64,000 nt of DNA from Fragum whitleyi (Eukaryota > Mollusca > Bivalvia > Cardiida > Cardiidae), in assembly GCA_948146395.1 (NCBI GenBank), contig OX411555.1, forward strand, positions 38,541,565 through 38,605,564, given 5' to 3'. Under the pieces are notes generated by a model. That model was not told the DNA's origin, searched no databases, and worked only from the letters and a program-made list of their open reading frames with translations. The translations under genes and the position numbers were made by a program. Positions 1 to 56,700 of the stretch are shown one piece after another (the stretch's first letter is position 1; every line of letters starts with the position of its first letter).

Positions 1-566
1 GCATGTAACTTGTATTTTCTCTTTCTCATGAATTTCTGTAAAACAATCAATTGACCCTGTGTGTGTCAATTCAATCCATTTCACAGTAGCACTAAGCAAA
101 GTCTTCATTACTTTAAGTTCCTTAATATCTATTAAAGAAAATAAAGGAGTTATGGATTTGGAAATTTTTGCTTTTACATTTTAACTACTTGTCTCTTTGA
201 CCTTTAATCATGACCTTAGAGAAGCAGATCTGAAATTTCTAGTCAAACACATTGTCCGATTTTGTTGTGCACATTCACAAAATGACAAATTGGGCAGATG
301 ATGGTCTCACTTTTGTTGGCCAATTTACTTACACATAAATACAAAATGCATTGTTTTATTACCTTTTCTTTTTTACAAGGTTGCATCAGAATCTACTTCT
401 TAGAAGGCAGTGTAAAGACCTAATATTCAGCATTCATTGAATATTTAGCTTTAAGATTAAGCTGTGAGAACTTCATGAAGCCTGATGCATATGGACAACA
501 AAATGATGAGTCTTTTATCTATTCATTTGTTTTGTTTTCTTAAATGCCTTTCACTGGATTATCTAA
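1..566. other. Intronic edge, nothing recognised
   Basis: AT-rich sequence within the ferlin intron downstream of exon 16. No exon with the expected FerA-proximal residues, and no repeat, was recognised. Confidence 0.4.
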
Positions 567-1605
567 ACTAGAAAGCCATGAATGGCTTGAGTCGCTCCAC
601 AGGCTTGATATTCTTGTAAATTAAAGCAAATCAAAGTTTTGACTAGATCTTTAAACATTTTGAGTTCTACTGATGTTGAAAATGATTTTCAAAGTTTCAA
701 CTATTTAACATATATAGGGAAATGACCTCCGCCCATAAAAGACATATTTTTCATCCAATCAAAATAATTTTTCGCTGCATATTAATGGGTCACCAAAAGA
801 TCATACCAAAATGTTTCATTGATATCCATCAGTTTCAATCTGATAAAATCATTTTTAAAGTTTCCACTGTATCACTTTTTGAAAAATGACCTCCGCCCAT
901 AAAATACATATTTTTCATTTGATCACAATAATTTTTGGTAGACTGATAAAGGGTCACTCAAGGATCATTTCAGTGAAATTTGGTTGATATCTGTCATTTA
1001 GATTCTGAGAAAATGATTTTCAAAGTTTCCACTATATGACATATAGAGAAATGACCTCCGCACATAAAATACATATTTTTCATCCAATCACAATAATTTT
1101 TAATAGACTGATAAAGGGTCACTCAAGAATCATTCCAGTGAAATTTGGTTGATATCTATCAGAAATATTCTGAGAAAATGATTTTCAAAGTTTCCACTAT
1201 ATAACATATAGAGAAATGACCTCCGCCCATAAAATGCACATTTTTCATCCGATCACAATAATTTTTTTACGACTGATAAAAGGTCACCCAAGGATTATTC
1301 ATGTAAAATTTCATTGTTATCCATTCATTAGAATCTGAGAAAACTAACTTTTTACCATATTTGGAAATTAGCCACGCCCATTAAATCCATATTTTTCATT
1401 GGATCAAAATTTCTTGAACAACTTTGAAAGAGGGTCACCCAAGGATCATTTCTGTGAAGTTTGGTTGAAATCCATCCAGAAGTTTCTGAGGAGAAGATTT
1501 TTAAAGAAAAAGTTTACGACCGGACGCACGGACGCACGGACGGACGCACGACGGACACAACGCTATGACAATAGCCCCAGTGGCTTTCAGCCAGTGGAGC
1601 TAAAA
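567..1605 (+). mobile_element. Pearl-like element, family 1
   Basis: It begins actagaaagccatgaatggc with a short hairpin (AAGCCATGAATGGCTT) and then cgctccac. Its core is tandem units of about 165 bp marked by gacctccgcccataaaa near 724, 889, 1053 and 1218. An ACGG/ACGC microsatellite (about 1515-1557) follows. It ends in the hairpin tggctttcagcca, then gtggagctaaaa. The 5' gctccac and 3' gtggagc are reverse complements. Core, microsatellite and hairpin order resemble bivalve pearl (Helentron-associated) elements. Confidence 0.8.
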
Positions 1606-1674
1606 ATGACCGAAGATTTTCATTCAATAAACTCACTTCCTAACCAGTGAAATTATCTAAAACTTATACCCGGC

Positions 1675-1824
1675 CAGGGTTTTCCATGACCCCCTGTTTC
1701 TTTGAATTTGGACCCCCCTTTTTTTGAAATGACCCCCAAAATTGTCAAAGAAACATTCTTTATCTAGCTTAAAGGGGGTCATAATGTGGCAAAAAGACAC
1801 CCAGTTTTGAACTAGAAAACCCTG
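1675..1824. mobile_element. hAT-like MITE
   Basis: Terminal repeats are CAGGGTTTTCC at the left and GAAAACCCTG at the right. Near-identical 8-bp flanks (tacccggc/tacccagc) look like a target duplication. The interior (gaccccctgtttctttg) is shared with 38653-38806. Confidence 0.65.
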
Positions 1825-1849
1825 TACCCAGCTCTCATTTATTTCACCC

Positions 1850-2065
1850 TATCTTACATTTTGTCTAAGCCAAGCCCAAAAAGTGACGTCAACATGAACC
1901 TTGCATAGCAACCATGTGCAAAATGACGCCTTTTAATACAATTTGTCGAAAATTTTCATATTTAGTCTCATTATTGCAGCCCTGCCACTCCTTGAAATAT
2001 AGCTTTTGTTGTTCACTCAATTAAATAAGAATCCATCTTACTCTGAAACAAACGATTATCCTCTA
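1850..2065. repeat. Relic of the foldback element seen at 31588-31880
   Basis: It shares aatatagcttttgttgttca, aaacaaacgattat and a gtgacgtca/aaatgacgc motif with 31588-31880. It looks like one arm of that element. Confidence 0.5.
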
Positions 2066-2070
2066 TAGCA

Positions 2071-2142
2071 ATGGCTCAGCGCAAAACAGTTGTAACTCCC
2101 TATATGTTTATAGGGAGTTACAACTGTTAAGCACTGAGACAT
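2071..2142. repeat. Hairpin element (cagttgtaac family)
   Basis: Inverted arms around acagttgtaactccctatat and its complement. Related hairpins are at 15778-15858 and 18735-18813. It lies about 30 bp beyond the donor of ferlin exon 16. Confidence 0.65.
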
Positions 2143-2172
2143 CGCTACAATCGTTCGAAATTTTAAGAGTAC

Positions 2173-45918
<43,746 letters not shown>

Positions 45919-46060
45919 TTTTAATTTCCTAAATCTATCAGAACATGACACGAGATTTTATTATTTATTTAAGCACATTCCAACACGATTTAGTTCAACA
46001 TCCACACATAAACCGGCACACCCCAAAAATATCGTCTGTACACACCAAATGAATTGTGGG
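45919..46060 (-). promoter_or_regulatory. Probable ferlin 5' UTR and promoter-proximal region
   Basis: This is the sequence just upstream of the ferlin ATG, AT-rich next to the start and mixed further out. No confident TATA box, initiator or CpG island can be named. Assignment is by position only. Confidence 0.35.
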
Positions 46061-46201
46061 TAATGTCATGGCCAGGTGAGTCAGGATCGGTAACTCGTAT
46101 TTTACAGGTGAGACAGCACAATCTGGTTGGCCTCCCTTGGATGGTTTGGTCTAATCAGATTAACCCTTATCATGATGTCTCAGTCTGCTGCATACAAATA
46201 C

Positions 46202-46297
46202 GCAGATGTTATATATATATATATATATATATTTCGCTGCTGCTCATCAGGGCGACGTTAATAATTATTAACGTCGCCCTGATGAGCAGCAGCGAAA
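46202..46297. repeat. (AT)n tract followed by a perfect 66-bp palindrome
   Basis: About 22 bp of alternating AT is followed at 46232-46297 by a loopless perfect palindrome with 33-bp arms (arm starts tttcgctgctgctcatcag). It lies about 300 bp upstream of the ferlin start codon. Confidence 0.88.
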
Positions 46298-46379
46298 CCG
46301 GTTGGCACTTTATTAAAATTGATTTCTAGTGTCGTTTTTTGCTTAATTTATATAATTCTTGTTCTGGTTTACTTGGAAT

Positions 46380-46640
46380 TTGATCCGTCACGTAAAAAGG
46401 GACCATCTGGGAACTCTGTAAGATAAATATTTGGAAACGATATTGGGTCAAGCATAGGTCAACCAGAGGTCATTATTTAAAAATTCTTTCACAGGAAGGT
46501 AGATCGATCATTCTAGATTCAGTAAATAAGCAAAGTACAAAAAGTTTGGATCCTAGTCAGTCTGCGCAATCCGCACAGTCTGACTGGGGTCGACATTTTA
46601 CACAGTACATAGATGGTCCCTTTTCACGTGACGGGCCACA
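46380..46640. mobile_element. MITE, TGTGACCCATCA family, best copy
   Basis: Ends ttgatccgtcacgtaaaaag and tttcacgtgacgggccaca are inverted repeats, with gggaccatc/gatggtccc just inside. Confidence 0.78.
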
Positions 46641-47924
46641 TATATATATATTTCTAATAATTTTATTTTTGTAATCATTATGGGAATGTCAGAAATTAGA
46701 CTATTAGCTTGAAACAAAATTTAAACTCATAAGGATAAGGGTCAAGGTCATTGGGCATTTCATGATTCTGCTTACACAATTCTCAATATTTGACATGATG
46801 AATAGATTTGTTGGAAAAAAAATTGTGGAAAAGAAGGTTTGGCCTCATAATTATGCATGATCATGGTTTGCAATCTTTCTCAATAAAGCGCATTTTAATA
46901 CATTTTTATGCCAATTCCAACAGTATATCAGTTTTATTACAGCCGCAGGTGCATCTGCCTACAGCTTTCTGAAGACTGCAGGTTAAAGACCACTTTTAAC
47001 AGTATTTGAATCATATTGTGGGAGCTGAATCACATAACAATGTATTTCTGGTCACAACAGAGAACAGCTGGTGGCTGGGATGAAGTGTAGTAGTTTACTG
47101 GTGTGCTTCTCATCCCAATACGGCTTACAAAAATTCACCCTTGGTCCAAGAAAAAAAATTATTACGGATATTTACTGGAACCATAGTACGTGAACAACTG
47201 TGCTTTTACTTATGCCTGTCAGTAACAGAGCTTGTAGCTTGGCACAAACACATTTTAAAAATGTAGTTGATTTGTGATTCTCCTAACTTTCCAGTCTATT
47301 TCTTTAACCTTCCCAATTTGTTCAAAACTCATCACTGGTTCAATGTCTTAAAAGTTGCAGACAACAATTTAAAATTGATTTGGAAGATGGCTTAAAGACA
47401 TCAGTTTTATCATTTTTTTTTCTTCAGATAAAAGGGACTAAATAGAGGCTCCCTGTCTTTGTCTTGTAATGCTCTGGCAAGCATTTTTTAGAATACAGTA
47501 TCTTAATGTCTTTTTTGTCTTTTTTTAAAAAAAACACAATGTCCCTCAAACAGCAAATATTTCAAAACTTTGACCTTTACCTTGTCATGTGACCTTGACA
47601 TTTTTATCTGCAGATGCATATCAATAAGCTCTATAGTCATGTCAAATATGAGCATTGCACCCTAAATATGTTTTAAGTAATTGGCCAAGTTAAGTTTTGC
47701 TGACAGACAGAGACCAACATTAATGGGCAGACTGACAAAATCTATTACAATTTGAAATTTCCATACATTTTATTGTCCATTCGAAGATATGAGTTGAAGT
47801 AACACAGATTTTTACCTGAATGGCAATTTTTCTGTTACAGACCATAATCACACATCCATAATGCATTCGGAACATTGCCCGTAAACTGAAAAGTACCTCG
47901 GACATAAGTGTAGTAATTTTAGGT
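46641..47924. other. Intergenic, no recognised gene
   Basis: AT-rich sequence between the two genes. It has a faint SINE-body relic (about 46940-47100) and a 47700 gacagacagagacc stretch. Nothing else is supportable. Confidence 0.35.
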
Positions 47925-48250
47925 CATTTCTTAGGTTATTCGGCTCCTGGTGGTTCCTTGGTTAATACGCTTGAAGAAAAACAAATTCCTTTATTGCTTT
48001 CCGATCGTTTGCGGAGATCGGTTTTGGCATGTTATAATTTGAAAGCAAAACACAGTAAAACACTGCGTTTTGTTTTCCAATTATAATATGCCAAATTTTA
48101 ACCTTATGTTGAATTCGTTTTTCGCATTGCCATTCACAGTTATGTTTGTGACGTCATATAAACCCACATGCGAAATGACGCGTTTTCATGGCTGCGCCCT
48201 TATTATTCCCGAGGTCTATTCCGTAGAATTGCCGAGGGTTCCCGAGTGAT
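47925..48250. repeat. Foldback repeat (cgttttgttttccaattata)
   Basis: Partly inverted arms (ggcatgttataatttgaaag ... ccaattataatatgcc) with gtgacgtcatataaacc and gcgaaatgacgcg motifs also seen in 31588-31880 and 49095-49510. Confidence 0.5.
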
Positions 48251-48319
48251 CCATAATGATGATGCCAAGGAGATGAAATAATCATTTACATGTCCCTTTT
48301 TCTTTCTGTTCATTAAGCT

Positions 48320-48466
48320 TTTTTAATAATAATGATATATTAATACACTAGCTTTCAGCGGCAAAGCCGCCTTCATCAGGTGAATCCTGTGAATTAATAG
48401 GATTCACCTGATGAAGGCGGCTGTGCCGCTGAAAGCTAGTGTATAAATATAATATCATTATTAAAG
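48320..48466. mobile_element. Foldback MITE with ~68-bp arms
   Basis: Near-perfect inverted repeat: ttaataataatgatat, cactagctttcagcggc and cttcatcaggtgaatcc, mirrored on the other side of gtgaattaa. One mismatch region is at gcaaagccg/ggctgtgcc. Confidence 0.85.
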
Positions 48467-49094
48467 TATAATCTCAAGAAGAGAACTTTTTATTCATTTC
48501 AATAAGCTACATTAAAGGGTCAGCATGCAACTTTAATAAGTGCTATTATATTTATATGCACTTGAAATAGTTTTGCATTGACCAATCAAAATAGTCACAA
48601 ATTGTTTTATTCAATGTTACAGATTTCGTTGACTTGTTTGTTTTTATGGGGTTTAATGCATGTCTCACCTCTTAAACATAACTTTTAAAAGATACACATA
48701 TGTAGCAAAAGCTGGTTTCCCTTAACTTGATCTGTTGAGAAATAGAGCAGTCAAAATATTCAAATCTGGAACCAGTAATATTGTTGTTGTAAATGGTAGT
48801 AATAAACAACAAACTGCAATAATGTAATTTCAACTTTTATTTTGTGTTATCACATCAGGTCAAAACATAACAAAATGTGGTAATATATAAAATAAGTAAC
48901 ACCATGATTGTACACATTATATTTTAACTTAGTAAAAACATTATCTTTGCTATTTCAACTTGTTAGAAAATAGAGGACAATTAGCAGGTTAGGTCTGATA
49001 TGGTAAATATTTCACAAGAATGTATTACATTGTATTAGGGTTTCAAAAACAAGTCCTGAGGACAAGTTTTTTCACAGCATAATAACATATTTGA

Positions 49095-49510
49095 GTCACT
49101 AGTCAATAGTGATGATACTAAAATTATAATATGACCTACGTCACCGGAGTGAAATTAGCCCTGTTGAATATCTTTTATATTACACAAGTGTTTATAACAC
49201 TAGTGGAATAAGTATGCAAATGAGCAAAGAAGAACAAAAAACATATTTTTTGGTAGGAAAATGACGTCATGATGGATCTACTGACGTCATTTCGCAAACG
49301 GTGTTATATGTTTCCCGGAATAACATGAATCGATAAATATCGTCATTTTCTTGTTTTATCACCAAAATTCTGGTCATATTATAAATAGAATATAAAAGTT
49401 GTGCTCATAAAATACAGAATATATTAAACTCGTCATCTACAACAGATAAAAACTTGGCACAGCCTCGTTTTTATCTGTTTATAGATGACTCATTTAATAA
49501 ATTCAGTATT
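49095..49510. repeat. Dispersed repeat shared with 57895-58265
   Basis: It shares ttagccctgttgaatatc, ctagtggaataagtatgcaa and a terminal hairpin acagataaaaacttgg / tttttatctgttta with the second copy inside the BTBD16-like gene. Confidence 0.65.
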
Positions 49511-49650
49511 CCATGACCACTCATTCAATAGCCTCTATTTATCACACTGGGTAATGTCAAGATTGCACTGCCAGAATTGTAATAAAAAGTCATCATGCAA
49601 TAATTTCCTAGGATGACCTTGACAAAGTTGAAAAAGCAAATTAATGTAAA

Positions 49651-50972
49651 CAAGAGCCATGTCGGACATGGCCATCCCCCGCCGAGAAAGCTTGATAGTA
49701 AACTGAAGCCTAATAGATTAAGGGTTCTACTTTAGAAATTAAGCCCCTACAAAATCTAAGTCTTTAAAATAACAAAGGGCAGTAACTCCAAAATTATGCA
49801 AGCCAGAGTTGTAGTTATTGTGCACTGCACTTCTCCTGCATGAGATCTATCCACCCATAAAGTTTCAAGTCGATAGCTTTAAAAATTTAGGAGATATGCT
49901 GCGGACAAAATCTAAGTCTTAAAAAAAATAACAAAGGGCAATAACTCCAAAATTATGCAAGCAAAGGTTGTAGTTCTTGTGCACTGCACTTCTCCTGCAT
50001 GAGATCTATCCACCCATAAAGTTTCAAGTTGATAGCTATTATACTTTAGGAGATATGCTCCAGACAAAATCTAAGTATCAAAAATAACAAAGGGCAATAA
50101 CTCCAAAATTATGCAAGCAAGAGTTGTAGTTCTTGTGCAATGCACTTTTCCTCCATGAGATCTATCCACCCATAAAGTTTCAGGTTGATAGCTATTATAC
50201 TTTAGGAGATATGCTCCGGACAAAATCTAAGTCTTAAAAATAACAAAGGGCAATAACTCCAAAATTATGCAAGCAAGAGTTATAGTTCTTGTGCACTGCA
50301 CTTCTCCTGCATGAGATCTATCCACCCATTAAGTTTCAAGTTGATAGCTATTATACTTTAGGAGCTATGCTCCAGACAAAATCTAAGTATCAAAAATAAC
50401 AAAGGGCAATAACTCCAAAACTATGCAAGCAAAGGTTGTAGTTCTTGTGCACTGCACTTCTCCTCCATGAGATCTATCCACCCATAAAGTTTCAAGTCGA
50501 TAGCTATTATACTTTAGGAGCTATGCTGCGGACAAAATCGAAGTCTTAAAAATAACAAAAAGCAATAACTCCAAAATTATGCAAGCAAGAGTTGTAGTTC
50601 TTGTTCACTGCACTTCTCCTCCATGAGATCTATCCACCCATAAAGTTTCAAGTTGATAGCTATTCTACTTTAGGAGATATGCTCCGGACAAAATCTAAGT
50701 CTTAAAAATAACAAAGGGCAATAACTCCAAAATTATGCAAGCAAGAGTTGTAGTTCTTGTGCACTGCACTTCTCCTCCATGAGATCTATCCACCCATAAA
50801 GTTTCAAGTTGATAGCTATTATACTTTAGGAGATATGCTCCGGACAAGATAAGTGACGGAATGACGGAATGACGGAAGGACGGAATGACGGAAGGATGGA
50901 ATGACGGAAGGACGGAATGACGGACGGAGAGCATTACTATATCCCCTTCGCCGAAAACGGCGGGGGATAATA
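49651..50972 (+). mobile_element. Pearl-like element, ~155-bp core x 8
   Basis: It starts acaagagccatgtcggacat (hairpin gccatgtcggacatggc), then atcccccgccg. About eight core units share aacaaagggcaataactcca. A ggaatgacggaaggac tract (about 50852-50930) follows, ending ttcgccgaaaacggcggggg ataa. The 5' atcccccgccg and 3' cggcgggggat are reverse complements. Confidence 0.85.
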
Positions 50973-51968
50973 AAATAGCCATAGGAAATAGTAAAGCATG
51001 TAAAAATGCTAAATCAAGAATAATACTTGGTAAAAAAAATCTGCATGTATGTAAACAGTTTTGATGGCCTGCATTAAATTATGAATGTAGTGTAAACTTA
51101 TTTGTATGACTGAGCATTTTTGATACTCAAAGTGTACTGTTGGCACTTGGTCTTTCCAAAGAAAATTGTTTCAATCAGTCAAAAACTTCTTTTAACAAAT
51201 TGTTCAGCTTACTTTGAAAAAAGTTCTATGAAAAAATATTGGAACATAAACTAAAGGAGGATTATTTAAGAAGTTACAATTAACATTGTGACTGACCATA
51301 GCTTAAAAAGAATCCATAGTTTATAGAAAGAAAATACATACAATCAGATTCATCCAATACCACTTGACAGAATTAAAAACATAGCATCAAAAAAAAAAGA
51401 AAAAAAAAAAGATGCGCAACAACATGTGTTTGTGAAACAGCAAAATTTCAAGCAGTTTTATCTTGATAGACCTTGATAGATGACCTTTACCTTGGAATTA
51501 ACAAATGCATATCAATGAGGCTTATGATGGATACAAAATTTGTACATTGAATTTTGAAAAGGCTTTTAATTATTGCAAATTGTCAAGTATTTTGGAAGTG
51601 TTCTGCAGGCAGAAGGATAGACAAAGAGATATTGAGACAGAGGTAAAGCAACATGCCTCTGAGCTTTTGATTCAGGGCACTTGATAGAAATTAGTTTCTC
51701 ATACACCTAAATTCTTTCTATTACATTTTTATATGTGAAATAACATTACAAAGTTTTCAATTGAGACAGGACTTAACGTTCATTATGAATGGACCCAAGA
51801 AATGGCACATCAATATTTATCACAGTAAATGCTTTTTGACTTTTTTCTGTTTTACATTTTCCATGTTTTAAAGATAATACAGTTGCTTCAATTTACTTCA
51901 TGCTACTTTACCAAGCTGGTCTTCCTTATGTGCAATATCTATTATGCCAATTTAAAGATAAATATGCT

Positions 51969-52191
51969 ACCAGTCACGCAAAAAGAGACCACTTGAGTAT
52001 TGCATTAAGTGTCGATCCTGGTCTAAGAAGCCTGACTAGGGTCAAAACCTCTCAAACTAGCTGATTTTCTGAATCTAGAATGATCACTTTACCTTTCTGT
52101 ATAACTATTTTACAAATTAAACCTATAACTGACCAATGCTTACCCCAATCAGAAGGTCCCGTTTTTGCTTGATGGGTCACATATTATAAAA
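51969..52191. mobile_element. MITE, TGTGACCCATCA family
   Basis: Ends cagtcacgcaaaaagagacc and ggtcccgtttttgcttgatgg gtcaca, inverted, with the same interior words as 46380-46640 (gatcactttacctttctg). Confidence 0.65.
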
Positions 52192-53005
52192 TGAATAATA
52201 ATAATAATGATAATAACATTTAAAATCATACAACAAATGAACACAAAAATATAACTTAAAGCCATAAAATGTAATACTTTCAAATTTGATTTGACAACTT
52301 TATGATGTAAATTTTTCTCAATTACCTAACTGGCTATCTATTCCAAAGTTCTAATTACTCATTCTACAAATAAAAAGGAAACATAATCACTTGGAGTAAA
52401 ATCATTTGGCACTTTGAAATTGTAAAATTCTAATGGTTTTCTAAATGTGATCTTAACTATTTGTGTGCTCTATATTGAATCTAAAAATCTACTACCACTC
52501 ATAAATACCTAGATAATTTGCACAGAAACAGTGGAATCATATTAATCACCAATAATAAATCACCAACAGTTCTGTTTCAACTTACAAGAAGTTACAATCA
52601 AAAGCAGCTTATTTTTCACTGACTCTAATTTTTGTGCATATTTGCCAAAAAGTAGTAAAATGCATAACTATTAATTGTTTTTTATTGGTTTTATTTTGCA
52701 AAGTAAAAATTGTATTATATTATCCCCTGCAAAATAAGTATTGTATAATTCTTAAATTACAGCAGTTATTGGATTCAGTTTAACACTGGAAAAATTAATA
52801 AAATAATGATACAACTTATGAAATGAATATGATTTATCTTTCACAAGCATTTAACATTTAACATTTAGCATTGAGCCTGTCAGATAGGCAAGTTTAACTT
52901 TTCTAACAAACAGACAGAAAACATAGTTAACCCTATAACCCCATTTATTGTCATCTCCAGGGAAAAACATTCACTGCTCCCATCTCTTTTTTCATTAAGG
53001 ACTTG

Positions 53006-53240
53006 TTTAATCCTTTGCTGTTTAATCCCTGCTTTTTACGTGCCTGTGATTTTATGATTGAGAAAACATTGTAAAAAAAGAAGAAATTGCTTCTGACAAG
53101 CAATTTCTTCTTTTTCCACACTACTTTCTACCCTACTGAATGGTTTGGGTTTTTTTCAAATAAAATCCACTTTTAATTTTCGTCTGCAAAACCTTTGAAT
53201 TTGGCCAGGTCCAAAATTTTGTAAAACAGGAAAGGGTTAA
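53006..53240. mobile_element. piggyBac-like MITE
   Basis: ttaatcctttgctgtttaat at the left, aacaggaaagggttaa at the right, with the same central hairpin as 3276-3504. Confidence 0.75.
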
Positions 53241-53667
53241 ATTCAAAGAAGCTGCAGAAAATAATGAAAAGCTGGTTCAATTTGAATTTAAAGCATCCAA
53301 CTGGTTGGCTTGTTAAAAGCAATTATCCACAATTTTTTTCTCAAAGTTAAAATCACATAATCACATGGTCATATTAAAATGCTGGGACAGTAAAGAAAAG
53401 GTTATATGGGAATAATTACAATGAAATTAGTAAACCGAAAATAAGGAAATATGAGGAAATTAATTCTTTAACACACAAACATGGCAAATGGGCAGTTTGA
53501 AACATATAATTTAACAAAAAATATCACAGAACATGAAATTTAATTTAACAAACAATTATCAAAAATATGTTAACAAAAATATAATGATCAACATTTTTTG
53601 GTTCTCTGTAAATCATACCCTGGTAACCAGTCTATATATTGGTACCCTATTAATTGTTCACAGATCT

Positions 53668-53736
53668 CTATGATGATGGAAATAAGACGGAAAACAGCAC
53701 ATAGATTGGTTTCTGTAGACTGGCCAATTGTAAAAC
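53668..53736 (-). CDS. BTBD16: BTBD16-like terminal coding exon
   Basis: This is 69 bp: acceptor tattttcag, then VLQLASLQKPIYVLFSVLF-PSS and a TAG stop at 53668-53670. It resembles the end of germ cell-less proteins (a basic/hydrophobic strand, then 'PLYI..NFL.ISP'). The phase fits the previous exon. Confidence 0.88.
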   Translation of the reverse strand, partial: VLQLASLQKPIYVLFSVLFPSS

Positions 53737-56700
53737 CTGAAAATACAGTGATTTTGGTCTATGAGAACTTAGTATGGCCATTCAATTGAAGTTCTAATCA
53801 AAATGACAAGGAGGAGAGTAGAGGCAAAGTTCACTTCCATGTTTTTTTTCAAGCTGATCTATGTCTATGTTCCAAAGAAACACAGGAATAATTAAGGATC
53901 ATAGTGATTTATCAAGTTACTCATAATATAATACAACAACATTGTGGAAATAAAAGAAAAAAATCATTAATAGTAATTTTCTGGTATTCAATAATTTGTT
54001 AAATATTTTGCATTCCTTAAGTCCTTCATTCAATTTTTTGGAACATTTTTTTTATTTCTAACCATCATATTATTGGTGTCAGATTAAAACTTAGTAAATT
54101 CAGCTTGATATAAGCTGCAGCTACACAATTTTGGTTGCCCATCACAGTTTTTTTCTTCACTACTGTTTGGTGTCATTTTAGTCCTTGCTATGCCTTTGCA
54201 GGTGGTATAGACAAAGATCAGCCTGCACAAATGTGCAGACTGATCTTAGTCTATACCACCTTATTGTCCTTTTCATCCCCCAAAGTATTCGTTTTAATTT
54301 TCACAATAAGTACCGACTCACCAGTGCATCAAGTGCTTTCAGTACTCCGATTCTCATGCAATTTTACCACAATTTTTTTCAGCATGACAAGAGTTAAGTC
54401 AAGACTATACCTGAGATTTACTGGTCTTCTCTCCCAGCCCAAACTTTTGACTCGTAATTCCTGTAGACAGTATTTGATTATCTCCCTTCTCTACGTACTG
54501 TACGGTGATACAGTATCGTACTTCTCTGTCTGCGCGCATGGAGAAAGTGTGGCGCTCACATTGACGGAAACTCAAGATAGGATCACCAGGCTTCAACCTC
54601 TGTCATGGTAAAAAAAGATGAATTAATTAATCATGTTTAAAGAGATAATTGTTCAAATACCAGGCCTGATTAACCAGAGCGGGATAAAATCTCTTTATGA
54701 AAAAATTTCACACTACAATATCCCGAGACAATCAAACCTTGCATGATGATGTGCATATAGTTGTACATAAAACACTTTTGTGATTTGTCAAAAGGACTTT
54801 TTTGACAAATCTGAAATTTCAAACCCTACTATGTTGGACATTTAAATTATAACTTATAGCCTTTTTTTCAGGATTTCTTATTTATAACTGTTAGGCCATT
54901 CTGTTTAAAACTAGACTTATTTTTCAAAAGTTTGGTACCAACCATGATTAGCCTATGCTTTACCTGTTATCATTTTCAAGATTTTGTTGAATAGACTTTG
55001 CTTGTGTTTCATTTTTAAAACTAGTATTTAGATAATGAAATTTCCAACATGAGTTTCTTTTACAAAATTTTGAACTTTGTTGAATTTCAGGGTTTTTCTT
55101 TTTTGTTAGTTTGGGTTGGGTTTTTTTTTCAACTTTTTATACTGAAAACAGCCCTTGTCAATATCCTGTTGTTTACCAAACTGATCATCAATGATCATTT
55201 ACCATTTTCATGCTGTTTATTGGATATTCCTGGTGTATATAAAGCTTTGGCAGACATTGAAGACTAATATAAGACTAAGAAGCACAGATATTAAATCCAA
55301 TCTAAGTCTAAACTGTCTGTTTTTCATTTAATTTTTGTCAGAAAAATTTGAGACAGACAGATAGAAATGTCCAAACTATTGGCATACTTTGTTGAAAGAA
55401 AATTCAAATTCAGCAAGATAAGGGGTCAATTTATTATCTTCTATACTATCTGGTTACCTGCATATAGAATGTATAAACTCCATCTTTAGTTCCCACAGCC
55501 TTCAGTTCAAAATGGAATCCATGTAGAGACAGAACTTCCGAATGGTAAAGGGGGTCCTAAAAGGGGGAAATAGAACAAAATATTCAGCATTTTTTTGTCT
55601 GATTGATTATTAAGTTTCTCCTGAGAAAACATCCTAAATAGGTAAAATATATACAAGACTCGTCTTATTCTGATTAAGGTGGTGCATCTTTCACAATGTT
55701 AACTGAGGTTTTCTATTGAAATCATTAGGCAAAGTGGTCCAATATCAAAACATTAAGCCATTATTCAATCTTTCCTGATGCGAAAAAAGGGATATGCCAG
55801 GGTTATTTAGTTACCTTTTCTTTTTACTCCTCTTCAACCTGGACTAGTCAGAAAACCAAGATGTAGCTTGTTTTTTTTAACCAAGCAAGCAAATAGGTGA
55901 AGGAAATCTATTGTTATAAAAGTTGGAATCTCCTTGTATCTATTTCTGTTTTTGCCGAGGTCATTTTGGTTTTGCAAACATGTTATGAATACCTGATGGT
56001 AGAACAAGAAAAAGCTAGAAAAAATCAGTCAATTGATTTTGGTTTGACATCAATAAATCATCAACTATGCCCTGTATCAAACTGATGGTGTGGATTATGA
56101 AAGGAAACTTACATCATCAATAATAAACCCTTGTCGTGTTGCCCCTTGGTTAAAATTCTTCAGTAAAGACATGTCACCTCCACCTTGTAGCTGAAATAAT
56201 CAATTAAATATAGAAACAATGAGCTACTTCCTTACAGATAGAATGTATTCATTATCTAAAGCTGCTTGCAATCCTGATAAAACTTTTAATATTCAGGGCT
56301 GGAGATAAGTGGGAGTGAGGTATTCTAAATATGAGGCTGTGCATGACATTTCAAACAATTTCAATTGTGCGCAAAGCAAAGACTCTGGCCAGTCTGTGCA
56401 TCTGCAGTATATTGATAGGTTACAGTCTTCATCGCTCCTTAGGTGGTCAGCATATATTTTTATTGCATTTTGTCATTGTCTACGCTAGTCAAAGTTTGTA
56501 CCTTGCTTATGTGTGTTTTTGTTGGAAATGTCCCGCACAGGCTCATATATCATTTTACACCCAAACTTAATTTTGTAGGCACTATGAGCACTCATTAACT
56601 TTGTCTTGACCAGTCTTTTCAAGTAAGTATCCACAACATAGAATTTGATTGAATGATAGTGTAATTTTTCATTTTGGACTCAAAATCATCCCCTATAACA

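Larger units (their letters stand above)
50980..53667 (-). other. Possible 3' UTR and downstream flank of the BTBD16-like gene
   Basis: AT-rich sequence follows the stop. It holds two MITEs (51969-52191 and 53006-53240) but little else repetitive. AATAAA-like signals on the minus strand occur (for example near 52682-52698), but AT-richness makes any one of them unconvincing, so no polyadenylation site is claimed. Confidence 0.3.

Noticed and set aside
50695..50982. Open frame with repeated PSFHPSVIPSFRHSV-like peptide
   Set aside because: Translation of the ggaatgacggaagg microsatellite.
54135..54611. 158-codon plus-strand open frame
   Set aside because: It is antisense to the 54411-54599 exon and runs through a palindromic MITE. 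The exon on the minus strand has splice sites and conserved phase, so this is a shadow.
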